This document shows, piece by piece, positions 30,805-39,934 of a stretch of 64,000 bases of DNA. A model generated the notes under the pieces. It was not told where the DNA came from. It worked only from the letters and a program-made list of their open reading frames with translations, and did not search any database. Origin of the DNA: Flammeovirgaceae bacterium (GTDB taxonomy: Bacteria > Bacteroidota > Bacteroidia > Cytophagales > Cyclobacteriaceae); NCBI GenBank assembly GCA_020635915.1, contig JACJYU010000001.1, forward strand, positions 1,774,501-1,838,500, given 5' to 3'. The position numbers and the translations under genes were made by a program. The number at the start of each line of letters is the position of its first letter. Position 1 is the first letter of the stretch.

Positions 30805-32610
30805 ATGAGCACAGCAGAAACAAAAACCAAAACAATCAAAGGAGGTGAGTTCTTAATCAGGGAAACACCTGCGGGTGAAGTTTTTATTCCGGAAGAATGG
30901 ACGGAAGAACAAAAGATGATCGCCAAAACGTGTGAGGATTTTTTGGAACAGGAAGTATATCCACACCTGGACGAAATCGATGATATTAAGAAAAACCCTA
31001 AACTAATGCCAGGGATTTTGGACAAGGCCGGGGAACTGGGGTTGTTGGGCACTTCGGTACCACAGGAATACGGTGGTTTTGGCATGGATTTCAACACCAC
31101 CATGTTGGTGGCCGAAAAAATCGGGGCGGGCCATTCCGTGGCCGTGGGCCTTTCCGCACATACGGGCATAGGTACGTTGCCCATCCTGTACTATGGCAAC
31201 GAGGAGCAAAAGAAAAAATATTTGCCCAAGCTGGCCACTGGTGAATGGAAAGCAGCATATTGCCTTACGGAGCCGGACTCCGGGTCGGACGCCAATTCCG
31301 GCAAGACAAAAGCCGTGCTCGCCAGCGATAAAACGCACTACCTCATCAACGGACAAAAAATGTGGATCACCAACGGTGGTTTTGCCGATGTGTTTATCGT
31401 GTTTGCCAAAATCGATGACGACAAAAACCTGAGCGCCTTCATAGTGGAGAAGTCCTTTGGCGGCATCACCATGAACGAGGAAGAGCGTAAAATGGGGATA
31501 AAAGGCTCGTCTACCCGCCAGATTTTTTTCAACGATTGCAAAGTGCCAGTAGGGAATTTGCTGAGCGAACGGCAAAACGGGTTTAAGATAGCGGTAAACA
31601 TACTCAACATTGGCAGGATAAAGCTGGGCGTGGCGGCCGTGGGCGGGGCCAAAATGGCCATCTCCAAAGCCGTGAACTACGCTAAGGAGCGCAAACAGTT
31701 TGGGGCGCCCATTGCCACCTTTGGGGCCATCAAGCACAAAATAGCCGATGTGGCAACCCATATTTTTGCCTCGGAGTCGGCCCATTACCGCGCAGGGCAA
31801 AACATTGACGACTCCTATGCGGCCATGGTGGCCGAGGGCATGGAGCCCGCAAAAGCAAAACTGAAATCAACGGAAGAGTTCGCCATAGAATGTGCCATTT
31901 TAAAGGTGCATGGATCGGAAGTGCTGGACTATGCCGTTGACGAGGGCGTACAGATTTATGGCGGGATGGGTTTTTCTGCCGAGGGCCCTATGGACAGGGC
32001 TTACCGCGATGCCCGTATCAACCGGATATTCGAGGGCACCAATGAGATCAACCGCATGCTCACCATTGACATGTTGCTAAAGCGTGCCATGAAAGGCCAT
32101 ATCGATTTGATGAATCCCGCCATGGCCGTACAAAAAGAGCTGGTATCGATTCCCGATTTTGGTGCTGCCGAGGAGGAAGGACTTTTTGTAAAGGAAAAGA
32201 AGGCGTTGTTGAATTTGAAAAAAGCAGGATTGATGGTGGCCGGGGCTGCCGTGCAGAAATACATGCAAAAACTTTCTGCCGAGCAGGAGATACTGATGAA
32301 CCTGGCCGATATGTTGATCGAAGGATATGTGGCCGAGTCAACCTTGTTGCGTGTTGAGAAATTGATTGGCATGAAGGGGGAAGCTGCCTGTGAGATTCAG
32401 AAAGAGATGGCAATAATTTATTTGCACCATGCCATTGAAAAGGCAACCTCTGCAGGCAAGGAAGCCATTTATGCTTTTGCGGAGGGAGATGAGCAGAGGC
32501 TGATGTTGCTGGGCTTGAAGAGGTTTACCAAAATAGAGCCTTACAACCTGAAGAATGCACGAAGGAAAGTAGCCGATTATGTGATTGAGAAGGGAACATA
32601 TCCGTTTTAG
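30805..32610 (+). CDS. Acyl-CoA dehydrogenase (FAD-dependent)
   Basis: First oxidation step of beta-oxidation, making trans-2-enoyl-CoA with electrons passed to ETF. The 601-aa protein has the standard acyl-CoA dehydrogenase core in three parts: N-terminal helical part (WTEEQKMIAKTCEDFLEQEVYP), beta domain (AYCLTEPDSGSDANS and KMWITNGGFADVFIVFA), and C-terminal domain (GQNIDDSYA, QIYGGMGFSAEGPMDRAYRDARINRIFEGTNEINR). A C-terminal extension of about 170 aa matches the VLCAD-like or FadE5-type long form. ATG 30805 is chosen; an upstream in-frame start at 30739 would lie within the palindrome. It ends the MarR-led operon. Confidence 0.95.
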   Translation: MSTAETKTKTIKGGEFLIRETPAGEVFIPEEWTEEQKMIAKTCEDFLEQEVYPHLDEIDDIKKNPKLMPGILDKAGELGLLGTSVPQEYGGFGMDFNTTMLVAEKIGAGHSVAVGLSAHTGIGTLPILYYGNEEQKKKYLPKLATGEWKAAYCLTEPDSGSDANSGKTKAVLASDKTHYLINGQKMWITNGGFADVFIVFAKIDDDKNLSAFIVEKSFGGITMNEEERKMGIKGSSTRQIFFNDCKVPVGNLLSERQNGFKIAVNILNIGRIKLGVAAVGGAKMAISKAVNYAKERKQFGAPIATFGAIKHKIADVATHIFASESAHYRAGQNIDDSYAAMVAEGMEPAKAKLKSTEEFAIECAILKVHGSEVLDYAVDEGVQIYGGMGFSAEGPMDRAYRDARINRIFEGTNEINRMLTIDMLLKRAMKGHIDLMNPAMAVQKELVSIPDFGAAEEEGLFVKEKKALLNLKKAGLMVAGAAVQKYMQKLSAEQEILMNLADMLIEGYVAESTLLRVEKLIGMKGEAACEIQKEMAIIYLHHAIEKATSAGKEAIYAFAEGDEQRLMLLGLKRFTKIEPYNLKNARRKVADYVIEKGTYPF

Positions 32611-32697
32611 ATCATGAAATAAATACTAGCAAGTCTGGACTTACAGTATTTTGATTATGCGTATGATGGTAACTCGAATAATATTAACTTTAGTTGA

Positions 32698-32877
32698 ATG
32701 GAAAGGAGAGAGTTTGAAAGAGGGTTAGAGAGGCACAAGAATCAAATTGATGCAAGTATAAAATTCTTGCAGGAGGGCTTTCAAAACCTGAACAAACGGA
32801 ATTATGAATTTTATGAATTCATTGAATCCAATTACTTTGACCTTGAGGAGCACTTGACCAAGCTCGAAAGAAAGTAA
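32698..32877 (+). CDS. Small protein (59 aa) of unknown function
   Basis: A short ORF encoding a charged, helical protein beginning MERREFERGLERHKNQIDA and ending FDLEEHLTKLERK. It has no signal or TM segment and looks like a single amphipathic helix hairpin. It lies between the acyl-CoA dehydrogenase stop and a strong terminator (32926-32950), so transcription would reach it. Codon composition is lower in GC than the operon. Possibly real, but no family recognised. Confidence 0.5.
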   Translation: MERREFERGLERHKNQIDASIKFLQEGFQNLNKRNYEFYEFIESNYFDLEEHLTKLERK

Positions 32878-32925
32878 AGGATTTATCAAGGTAGCTTCTT
32901 AAAAACCAGTATTTAATAAAAACAG

Positions 32926-32950
32926 GACCGCTTTTTAGCGGTCTTTTTTT
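32926..32950 (+). terminator. Rho-independent terminator
   Basis: GACCGC (32926-32931) pairs with GCGGTC (32938-32943) across a TTTTTA loop, followed by seven T residues (32944-32950). Closes the beta-oxidation operon and the small gene. Confidence 0.85.
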
Positions 32951-33010
32951 ATTTCTAAAAAATTTGCCTAAGAAATCGAACCAAGATCCAATCCAATCCG
33001 TATTTTAGCA

Positions 33011-33029
33011 CAATTGTTTAACAAAATTG
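33011..33029. promoter_or_regulatory. TetR operator candidate
   Basis: CAATTGTTTAACAAAATTG is an imperfect 19-bp dyad with 7 of 9 arm positions paired around a central A. It sits immediately before the regulator gene and overlaps its possible TTG start (33027), as expected for an autoregulated TetR-family gene. Confidence 0.5.
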
Positions 33030-33035
33030 TTAAAA

Positions 33036-33653
33036 GTGAGGCCAGATACCAAGCCGAGCGAGGGGCTGATCCTGGAGGCCGCCATAAAGGTGTTTACCCG
33101 CAAAGGGTACGCGGGCGCCCGCATGGAGGAAATTGCCAAAGAAGCAGGGATCAACAGGGCGCTGCTTCATTATTACTTCAGGGACAAGGAGACGATGTTC
33201 AACATAATCTTTGAAACAAAATTCAAAGAGTTCTTTACGGGCCTTTTTGGCGCGTTTCAATCCAACGCCCCCCTGCTGCAAAAAATCGAAAGGGTGATCG
33301 ACCATGAAATCACCGAGCTTGCCCGGCACCCCGACCTGGCCCGGTTTGTCATCATGGAAATAGCCCGCCAACCCGACCGCCTGATACAGTTTGGGCAGAA
33401 GCTGGGCCTAAACCCGCGAATGATGGTTGCAAATTTCCAGGAGGAAATAAGCCGCAACGTAAAAGCTGGGAACATAAAGCCTATTGATGGCCGGCAGTTG
33501 TTAATGAACATCATTTCAATATGCGTCTATCCTTTTGTGGCCAAGCACATTGTTAAAGCCATGTTGCAAATGGACGAAAACTCTTTTGCGGAACTGATGG
33601 AAAAACGGAAGAAGGACGCTTACGAATTTATTGTCAACGCCATAACGCCTTAA
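33036..33653 (+). CDS. TetR-family regulator of the efflux operon (CecR-like)
   Basis: A 205-aa TetR regulator. The N-terminal HTH is LEAAIKVFTRKGYAGARMEEIAKEAGINRALLHYYFRDKETMFNIIF. The C-terminal ligand domain is helical and not diagnostic. GTG 33036 is preferred because a TTG at 33027 lies in the operator; both give the full HTH. It sits 4 bp before the tolC-type gene and leads the six-gene efflux operon, the arrangement of E. coli cecR-ybhGFSR. It probably represses the operon and releases when it binds an exported toxic compound. Confidence 0.88.
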   Translation: MRPDTKPSEGLILEAAIKVFTRKGYAGARMEEIAKEAGINRALLHYYFRDKETMFNIIFETKFKEFFTGLFGAFQSNAPLLQKIERVIDHEITELARHPDLARFVIMEIARQPDRLIQFGQKLGLNPRMMVANFQEEISRNVKAGNIKPIDGRQLLMNIISICVYPFVAKHIVKAMLQMDENSFAELMEKRKKDAYEFIVNAITP

Positions 33654-33657
33654 TGAT

Positions 33658-34920
33658 ATGAGGACCCCATTGATTTTATTTTGGATCGTTTTTGCAGGGG
33701 CTGCCGCCCACGCCCAAAGCCCCTTGACCCTGGAAGAATGCCATGCGTTGGCCCGAAATAACTATCCCCTGATCCAACAAAAACAATTGATTGCGCAAAG
33801 TAAGGAATATACCATTGCCAATGTGCGGTCGGGGTACCTGCCCCAGGTATCGGTCAATGCGCAGGCCACGTACCAATCGGAGGTGACCAGGGTGCCCATA
33901 GCCGTACCGGGTTTTGGCATTGAGCCGTTGTCAAAGGACCAATACAAAATTTATGGGGAGGTGTACCAATCCGTGTATGACGGTGGCGCCACCAAAGGGC
34001 AGCAATCCATTGCTGAGTCAAATGCCCGCATCGCGGACCAGCAACTGGAGGTGGAGCTGTACGAAGTCAAAGCGCGCATCAACCAATTGTTTTTTGGGAT
34101 CCTGTTGGTGGACAAACAAATAGCGCAAATTTCACTCCTTCAAAAGGAATTGGAAGAAAACATCGCCCGCGCGGAAGCGGCCGTGCGAAACGGGACCGCC
34201 TATAAGATGAATGTTGACCTGTTGCGGGCCGAGTCCCTTAAAGCCACGCAACGCATTATCGAAGCCCAATCCATGCGGCAAGCCTATGTGGCCATGCTGG
34301 GGCACTTCACCAACCTTCCCCTGGACGGGGACGCCCAATTTGAGATGCCCACCGTGGTGCCCTATCAGGATAAGCCTGTGCTGACGAGGCCTGAGCTGGC
34401 TTTGTTCAACTATCAAAACGAATTGTCCACGGCACGGTACAAATTGGGAAAGACCAAAACCTTGCCACGGGTGGGGGTGTTTTTCCAGGGCGGTTATGGA
34501 AAGCCTGGCCTGAACATGTTGGAAAACAAATTTGATGCCTACTATCTGGGCGGGGTCCGCTTGAACTGGCCCTTGTCGGGATTTTACAACTCTAAAAGGG
34601 ACAAGCAGTTGTACGACATCGGCATACGCCAGGTAAATGCCCAAAAGGAAGCATTTGAATTCAACACCACGCTGGCCACCACGCAGCAAAAACAGGAACT
34701 GGACAAGTTGAACAAGTTGATTGAGGTGGATGACAAAATCATAGCCTTGAGGGCAGGCATCAAAAAAGCAGCGTCTGCGCAACAAGAAAACGGAGTGATC
34801 ACCATGAACGACTACCTGCATGAACTTAATGCCGAGGACCAGGCCAGGCAGGACCGTTTGCTTCACGAAACACAATTATTGATGGCGCTGTACGCCTATC
34901 AACACACAATAGGAAACTAA
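33658..34920 (+). CDS. TolC-family outer-membrane efflux channel
   Basis: A 420-aa protein with a signal peptide (cleavage near AAHAQ, residue 20). Two OEP repeat regions follow: LTLEECHALARNNYPLIQQ, and a second starting at LTRPELALFNYQNEL, with long helical alpha-barrel segments (ARINQLFFGILLVDKQIAQI, TTQQKQELDKLNKLIEVDD). The outer-membrane component of the tripartite efflux machine encoded by the same operon. Start at ATG 33658; 11 bp from the next gene. Confidence 0.9.
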   Translation: MRTPLILFWIVFAGAAAHAQSPLTLEECHALARNNYPLIQQKQLIAQSKEYTIANVRSGYLPQVSVNAQATYQSEVTRVPIAVPGFGIEPLSKDQYKIYGEVYQSVYDGGATKGQQSIAESNARIADQQLEVELYEVKARINQLFFGILLVDKQIAQISLLQKELEENIARAEAAVRNGTAYKMNVDLLRAESLKATQRIIEAQSMRQAYVAMLGHFTNLPLDGDAQFEMPTVVPYQDKPVLTRPELALFNYQNELSTARYKLGKTKTLPRVGVFFQGGYGKPGLNMLENKFDAYYLGGVRLNWPLSGFYNSKRDKQLYDIGIRQVNAQKEAFEFNTTLATTQQKQELDKLNKLIEVDDKIIALRAGIKKAASAQQENGVITMNDYLHELNAEDQARQDRLLHETQLLMALYAYQHTIGN

Positions 34921-34931
34921 AAAGGAAAAAC

Positions 34932-35828
34932 ATGGGACCTAAATCATTAATACTAACCCTGGCCGGCCTTATTGTTTTTGGGGCATGCAGCAATCGGGAA
35001 AACGAATTTGATGCCACGGGAAATTTTGAGGCAGATGAGGTGATTGTCTCTGCCGAAGGGGCTGGCAAGATAATGGCCCTGGCCATTGAAGAGGGCCAGG
35101 AATTGAAAAAGGGCGAAATTATTGGCTACATCGATACCCTTCAGCTGTATCTGAGAAAGAAGCAATTGCAATCATCTGCCAAGGCGGTGATGGCCAAGCA
35201 GCCCAATGTGGCCGCACAGTTGGCCACCATTCAAGAGCAGATAGAGGCCACCGAAAAGGAAAAGGCGCGGTTTGAAAGGCTGTTGCAGGACGATGCCGCC
35301 ACACAAAAGCAAGTGGACGACCTGGCCGCACACCTGGCATTGCTGCAAAAGCAATACAAGGCCTTGCAGTCATCACTGGCCATAACCACCCGATCGCTGA
35401 GCAGCGAGGTCGCCCCAATAGCCGCGCAGGTCGACCAGGTCAACGACCAGATCAGGAAATCGATTATTGTCAATCCGCTGGACGGAACGGTGTTGGTGAA
35501 GTATGCCCAGGGCGATGAAGTAACGGCCCCGGGAAAGGCATTGTACAAGATCGCGGACCTGTCGTACATCACGCTGCGCGCCTACATTTCGGGCAACCAA
35601 CTTCCCACCCTAAAGTTGGGCCAGAAGGTAACGGTGATGGTGGACGACCTGGGGCCCGCACAAAAAAAATATGAAGGTGTGGTATCGTGGATTGCCGATA
35701 AGGCGGAGTTCACGCCCAAAACGATTCAAACGAAAGAGGAGCGGGCCAACCTGGTGTACGCCATTAAGGTGCGCGTTAAAAACGATGGATATTTAAAAAT
35801 TGGCATGTACGGTGAGTTGACCTTTTGA
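34932..35828 (+). CDS. Membrane fusion protein (HlyD/YbhG type), lipoprotein
   Basis: The periplasmic adaptor of the efflux system, 298 aa. The signal peptide carries a lipobox (FGAC near residue 19). The lipoyl/barrel-sandwich half-motifs are VSAEGAGKIMALAIEEGQELKKGEIIGYID and VNPLDGTVLVKYAQGDEVTAPGKALYKIAD, flanking a long coiled-coil hairpin (about residues 70-165). Resembles E. coli YbhG in size. The stop TGA overlaps the ATG of the following ATPase. Confidence 0.9.
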   Translation: MGPKSLILTLAGLIVFGACSNRENEFDATGNFEADEVIVSAEGAGKIMALAIEEGQELKKGEIIGYIDTLQLYLRKKQLQSSAKAVMAKQPNVAAQLATIQEQIEATEKEKARFERLLQDDAATQKQVDDLAAHLALLQKQYKALQSSLAITTRSLSSEVAPIAAQVDQVNDQIRKSIIVNPLDGTVLVKYAQGDEVTAPGKALYKIADLSYITLRAYISGNQLPTLKLGQKVTVMVDDLGPAQKKYEGVVSWIADKAEFTPKTIQTKEERANLVYAIKVRVKNDGYLKIGMYGELTF

Positions 35829-36754
35829 TGATGGAAACACGGGTAAGATTGGAAGGGATATGCAAGGATTTTCAATCCGGCAAAGCGAAGATTGAAGCGC
35901 TAAAGGAAATTTCTTTTGAGGTGGAGGAGGGGGAATTGTTTGGCCTGATTGGCCCTGACGGTGCGGGCAAAACAACTTTGTTCCGGATACTCACCACTCT
36001 CCTGACGGCCACCCGGGGCAATGCCTGGGTGGATGGCCTGGAAGTGGTAAGCGGCTACAAGGAAATACGAAAACGGGTGGGCTATATGCCGGGTAGGTTT
36101 TCCCTATACCAGGACCTTACCGTGGAGGAGAACATTTCGTTTTTTGCCACACTGTTTGACACTACCCTCAAAGAAAATTATGAGCTGGTGAAGGAAATTT
36201 ATGTTCAGATAGAACCATTTAAAAAGAGGAGGGCCGGAGCGCTGTCAGGGGGGATGAAACAGAAGCTTGCATTAAGTTGTGCGCTGATCCACCGTCCGGG
36301 CATCTTGTTTTTGGACGAGCCTACCACAGGGGTGGATGCGGTTTCACGCCAGGAGTTTTGGGCCCTGCTAAGGAACTTGCAAAAGCAGGGGATAACCATC
36401 CTGGTCTCCACGCCCTACATGGACGAAGCGGGCTTGTGCGACCGGGTGGCCTTGGTGCAGGAGGGCAGGATCCTGGACATCGATGGCCCGGGCGCCATGG
36501 CAAAAAAATTTTCAAAGCCATTGTGGGCGGCACGTGCTGCCGATATGTACCGGCTGATGAAAGACCTGAAGGCTGACGATAGGGTTGATACCTGCTACCC
36601 CTTTGGGCAATACCATCATGTCACTTTCAAAAAAGAAAAAGAGGAAATGGCCCGCATTGAAAAATCACTGATGGACAAGGGGCACACCGGCCTTTCCCTG
36701 CAGCCAATCGGGCCCACGATAGAGGATTGCTTTATGGAACTGATGAACCAATGA
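35828..36754 (+). CDS. ABC transporter ATP-binding protein (YbhF N-half-like)
   Basis: A 308-aa ATPase. Walker A reads GPDGAGKTTL, Walker B ILFLDEPTTGVD, and the signature is a canonical LSGGMKQKLAL. The H-loop that should provide a catalytic histidine is replaced (VSTPYMDEA), as in the N-terminal ATPase of fused E. coli YbhF. Together with the next protein it forms a heterodimer with one degenerate site. It overlaps hlyD at its start and the next ATPase at its end (ATGA). ATG 35831 is an equally possible start. Confidence 0.9.
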   Translation: MMETRVRLEGICKDFQSGKAKIEALKEISFEVEEGELFGLIGPDGAGKTTLFRILTTLLTATRGNAWVDGLEVVSGYKEIRKRVGYMPGRFSLYQDLTVEENISFFATLFDTTLKENYELVKEIYVQIEPFKKRRAGALSGGMKQKLALSCALIHRPGILFLDEPTTGVDAVSRQEFWALLRNLQKQGITILVSTPYMDEAGLCDRVALVQEGRILDIDGPGAMAKKFSKPLWAARAADMYRLMKDLKADDRVDTCYPFGQYHHVTFKKEKEEMARIEKSLMDKGHTGLSLQPIGPTIEDCFMELMNQ

Positions 36755-37497
36755 ACAGGGAGGCGGCCATATCGGTTTCCCACCTGACCAAGCGCTTTGG
36801 GGATTTCACGGCAGTGGATAGGATAACCTTTGACGTGGGGAAAGGGGAGATATTTGGTTTTTTGGGGGCCAACGGGGCAGGAAAGACAACGGCCATGCGC
36901 ATGCTGTGCGGGCTCTCCCTGCCCACCAGTGGCCGGGCGCAAGTGGCGGGCTTTGACCTCTACAAGGAATCGGAAAAGATCAAAAAGAACATTGGCTACA
37001 TGAGCCAGAAATTTTCGTTGTACGAGGACCTTACCATTCGGGAAAACAACAGGTTTTATGGGGGCATCTACGGGCTGACCAACCAGCAGATCAAAGAAAA
37101 GACGCAATTTATGCTGGAGCACCTACGCCTGGAGGGAAAGGCGGACACGTTGGTACGGGCCTTGCCACTGGGCTGGAAGCAAAAGCTTTCCTTTTCTGTG
37201 GCGATGGTCCACGATCCGAAAATTGTGTTTTTGGACGAACCGACAGGAGGCGTGGACCCCGTTACGCGAAGGGAGTTTTGGACGATGATTTACGAGGCCG
37301 CCCATAGGGGCACTACCGTTTTTGTGACCACCCACTACATGGACGAGGCCGAGTACTGCGACCGCGTGTCCATTATGGTAGACGGGAGGATAGAGGCTTT
37401 GGATACGCCTGCCCGGCTGACCGGGCAGTATAATGCAAAGGGCATGGAAGAGGTGTTCGTCCAGTTGGCGCGGAAGGCAAAGCGGAACGATGGATAG
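36751..37497 (+). CDS. ABC transporter ATP-binding protein (YbhF C-half-like)
   Basis: A 248-aa ATPase. Walker A is GANGAGKTT, Walker B KIVFLDEPTGGVD, and the H-loop is canonical (VTTHYMDEAEYCDRV). The signature sequence is degenerate (LPLGWKQKLSF instead of LSGGQ). Its defects are complementary to those of the preceding protein. ATG 36751 overlaps the upstream stop (ATGA). In E. coli both halves are fused in YbhF; here they are separate genes. Confidence 0.9.
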   Translation: MNREAAISVSHLTKRFGDFTAVDRITFDVGKGEIFGFLGANGAGKTTAMRMLCGLSLPTSGRAQVAGFDLYKESEKIKKNIGYMSQKFSLYEDLTIRENNRFYGGIYGLTNQQIKEKTQFMLEHLRLEGKADTLVRALPLGWKQKLSFSVAMVHDPKIVFLDEPTGGVDPVTRREFWTMIYEAAHRGTTVFVTTHYMDEAEYCDRVSIMVDGRIEALDTPARLTGQYNAKGMEEVFVQLARKAKRNDG

Positions 37498-37529
37498 CAA
37501 AAGTTTGAAAATAAATAAATAGCCAAGGC

Positions 37530-38636
37530 GTGAAGCAGTTTTTGTACTTCATCAGAAAGGAACTTTACCACCTCCTGCGCGACAGGCGGACACTGTTCAT
37601 CCTTTTTGGCATGCCTATGGCCCAGATACTTATTTTTGGGTTTGCCCTGACCAACGAGGTCAAGAATTCCCGCATTGCCGTGCTGGACAATGCAAAAGAC
37701 GAGGCCAGCACTTCCATTGTGCACCGGCTGGAAGCAAGCCGCTATTTTGATATTGTAAAAAACCTGGGGTCCAATGCCGACCTGCAGCCTGCCTTTCAGG
37801 AGGGGCAAATCAGGCTGGCCGTGGTTTTTCCCGAGCAGTTTCAAAGCCAGCTGCTCCACGGGCACTCGGCACCTATCCAACTGATTGCCGATGCCACCGA
37901 CCCCAACGTGGCCACTACCCTGGCCAACTATGCCACCGCCATCATCATGGACTACCAGCACGATATGCCCGGGTTTGTGGATTTTCCCTATACCATCAAT
38001 ACGGAGTTTCGCATGTTGTACAACCCACAATTAAAGGGGTCGTACAGTTTTGTTCCAGGTGTCATGGCCATGATACTCATGCTCGTGGGCGCCATGATGA
38101 CGTCCATTTCCATAGTAAAAGAAAAGGAACTGGGCACAATGGAGGTCATTTTGGTTTCCCCTATCGTGCCCATACGGGTGATACTGGCCAAGATGGTCCC
38201 CTACCTGCTGCTCTCCATGGTCAATATTGCCAGCATATTGTTGATAAGCGTTTATATCATGGATGTGCCTATCAATGGCAGTTTGCCCCTGCTGGTGTTC
38301 GAGTGCTTTTTGTTTGCCCTTACCGCATTGGCACTGGGGCTGCTGATTTCTTCCATTTCCAACTCGCAGCAGGTGGCCATGTTGATTTCGTTGATGGGGC
38401 TATTCCTCCCCACGGTAATGTTCAGCGGGTTTATGTTCCCGGTTGAAAACATGCCGGTGCCCCTACAGGTGTTGTCCAATATCGTCCCGGCCAAATGGTT
38501 TTACTACATCGTTAAGGACGTGATGATCAAAGGGACGGGAATGGAGACCGTGTGGAAGGAAACACTTGTGCTGACAGGCATGCTGGTGGTATTGCTGGCC
38601 ATCAGCATAAAAAAATTCAAAACACGATTGGAATGA
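37530..38636 (+). CDS. ABC-2 type permease (YbhS-like)
   Basis: A 368-aa ABC-2 permease. The N-terminal TM is followed by a large periplasmic domain, then about five C-terminal TM helices (GVMAMILMLVGAMMTSISIVKEKELGTMEVILVSPI, then AKMVPYLLLSMVNIASILLISVYI and later SLMGLFLPTVMFSGF). The E-L-G-T-M/I-E-hydrophobic signature is conserved. GTG start at 37530 is used. It overlaps the next permease by 4 bp. Confidence 0.9.
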   Translation: MKQFLYFIRKELYHLLRDRRTLFILFGMPMAQILIFGFALTNEVKNSRIAVLDNAKDEASTSIVHRLEASRYFDIVKNLGSNADLQPAFQEGQIRLAVVFPEQFQSQLLHGHSAPIQLIADATDPNVATTLANYATAIIMDYQHDMPGFVDFPYTINTEFRMLYNPQLKGSYSFVPGVMAMILMLVGAMMTSISIVKEKELGTMEVILVSPIVPIRVILAKMVPYLLLSMVNIASILLISVYIMDVPINGSLPLLVFECFLFALTALALGLLISSISNSQQVAMLISLMGLFLPTVMFSGFMFPVENMPVPLQVLSNIVPAKWFYYIVKDVMIKGTGMETVWKETLVLTGMLVVLLAISIKKFKTRLE

Positions 38637-39751
38637 GGACCCTTCTGTTTTTACTGGAAAAGGAATTCAGGCAGGTCTTTCGGGACCCCGCCATCCTGCG
38701 GTTGATTTTCATTATGCCGATGGTGCAATTGCTGGTGCTTCCCCTGGCGGCCGACTATGAAGTGAAAGACATCAACATTGCCGTTGTGGACCAGGACCAC
38801 TCCCCTTATTCGCGCAGGCTGGCCGGCAAAGTTTCGGCCTCCACTTACTTCACCCTGGTGGCCTACACCCATTCTTATGAAGAGGCGCTGCGCAAGGTGG
38901 AAAAGGACGAAGCGGACGTGGTGCTGCAAATACCGGCTTCCTTTGAAAAAAGTTTGGTAAAGGAAAACAAGGCGCAATTGTTTATGGCGCTTAACGCAAT
39001 CAATGGGGTGAAGGCAAACCTGGGGGGCGCCTATTTGCGCAACATCATCAGCGATTTTAATGGCGAGGTGCGGTTGGAATGGGTCCAGTTGCCAAGGTTT
39101 GGCCCGCAACCCATGGTGCAGGCATCCCCCATCTATTGGTTCAACCCTTTGCTGAACTACCAGTTTTTTATGGTGCCGGGCATACTGGTGATATTGGTGA
39201 CGATGGTGGGCGCCTTTCTTGCCGCCCTGAATATTGTAAAGGAAAAGGAGATTGGCACCATCGAGCTGATAAATGTGACGCCCATCCGCAAGCACCAGTT
39301 TATTTTGGGCAAGTTGATACCCTTTTGGGTTTTGGGGTTGGTGGTGCTTTCCTTTGGGCTGCTCCTGGCGCGGTTGTTTTATGGGATTATCCCGGAAGGA
39401 AGTTTGCTCACCGTGTACCTGTTTGCCGTGGTGTACCTGCTGGCCATTCTGGGGTTGGGCCTGTTGGTCTCCACCTATACGGAAACGCAGCAGCAAGCCA
39501 TGCTTATATCGTTTTTCATGATGATGGTCTTCATTTTGCTGGGTGGCCTGTACACGTCCATTGACAGCATGCCGCGATGGGCGCAAATTTTCACAAAGTT
39601 CAATCCCGTGACGTACTTTATTGAAGTAATGCGCATGGTGGTGTTGAAAGGAAGCAACATCCATGACATTCGGTACCACCTGTTGACCATCACGGGGTTT
39701 GGCATTGTCTTCAACGGCTGGGCCATAATCAATTACAAGAAAAGGAGCTGA
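38633..39751 (+). CDS. ABC-2 type permease (YbhR-like)
   Basis: A 372-aa ABC-2 permease, paralogue of the preceding gene. After an N-terminal TM (LIFIMPMVQLLVLPLAA) a periplasmic domain follows, then C-terminal TMs beginning PGILVILVTMVGAFLAALNIVKEKEIGTIELINVTPI. Start ATG 38633 overlaps the preceding stop (ATGA). It pairs with the first permease to form the membrane part of the exporter. Confidence 0.9.
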   Translation: MRTLLFLLEKEFRQVFRDPAILRLIFIMPMVQLLVLPLAADYEVKDINIAVVDQDHSPYSRRLAGKVSASTYFTLVAYTHSYEEALRKVEKDEADVVLQIPASFEKSLVKENKAQLFMALNAINGVKANLGGAYLRNIISDFNGEVRLEWVQLPRFGPQPMVQASPIYWFNPLLNYQFFMVPGILVILVTMVGAFLAALNIVKEKEIGTIELINVTPIRKHQFILGKLIPFWVLGLVVLSFGLLLARLFYGIIPEGSLLTVYLFAVVYLLAILGLGLLVSTYTETQQQAMLISFFMMMVFILLGGLYTSIDSMPRWAQIFTKFNPVTYFIEVMRMVVLKGSNIHDIRYHLLTITGFGIVFNGWAIINYKKRS

Positions 39752-39934
39752 CGCTTGTTCAAAGGTTCTGTCACCCTTACGACCTGTTCAAAACCGTACG
39801 GTAATAGTGTTCATTTTCCAACAGGGAAAACACCACCAAGCCCAGGTAATGATGGATGGCAGGCTTTAATGGGGGTTTTTCAAGCGTGGCAAATTTGTGA
39901 ATGGTTTTTGCAGGCACTTGCAAAACCCTACCCA
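39752..39934. other. Intergenic region after the efflux operon
   Basis: 183 bp. A hairpin of TTTTCC and GGAAAA (39815-39836 region) is the only structure seen; it may end the operon, but it has no T-run. Confidence 0.3.

Noticed and set aside
38651..39679. 342-aa His/Gln-rich minus-strand frame
   Set aside because: Antisense to the YbhR-like permease; low-complexity composition.
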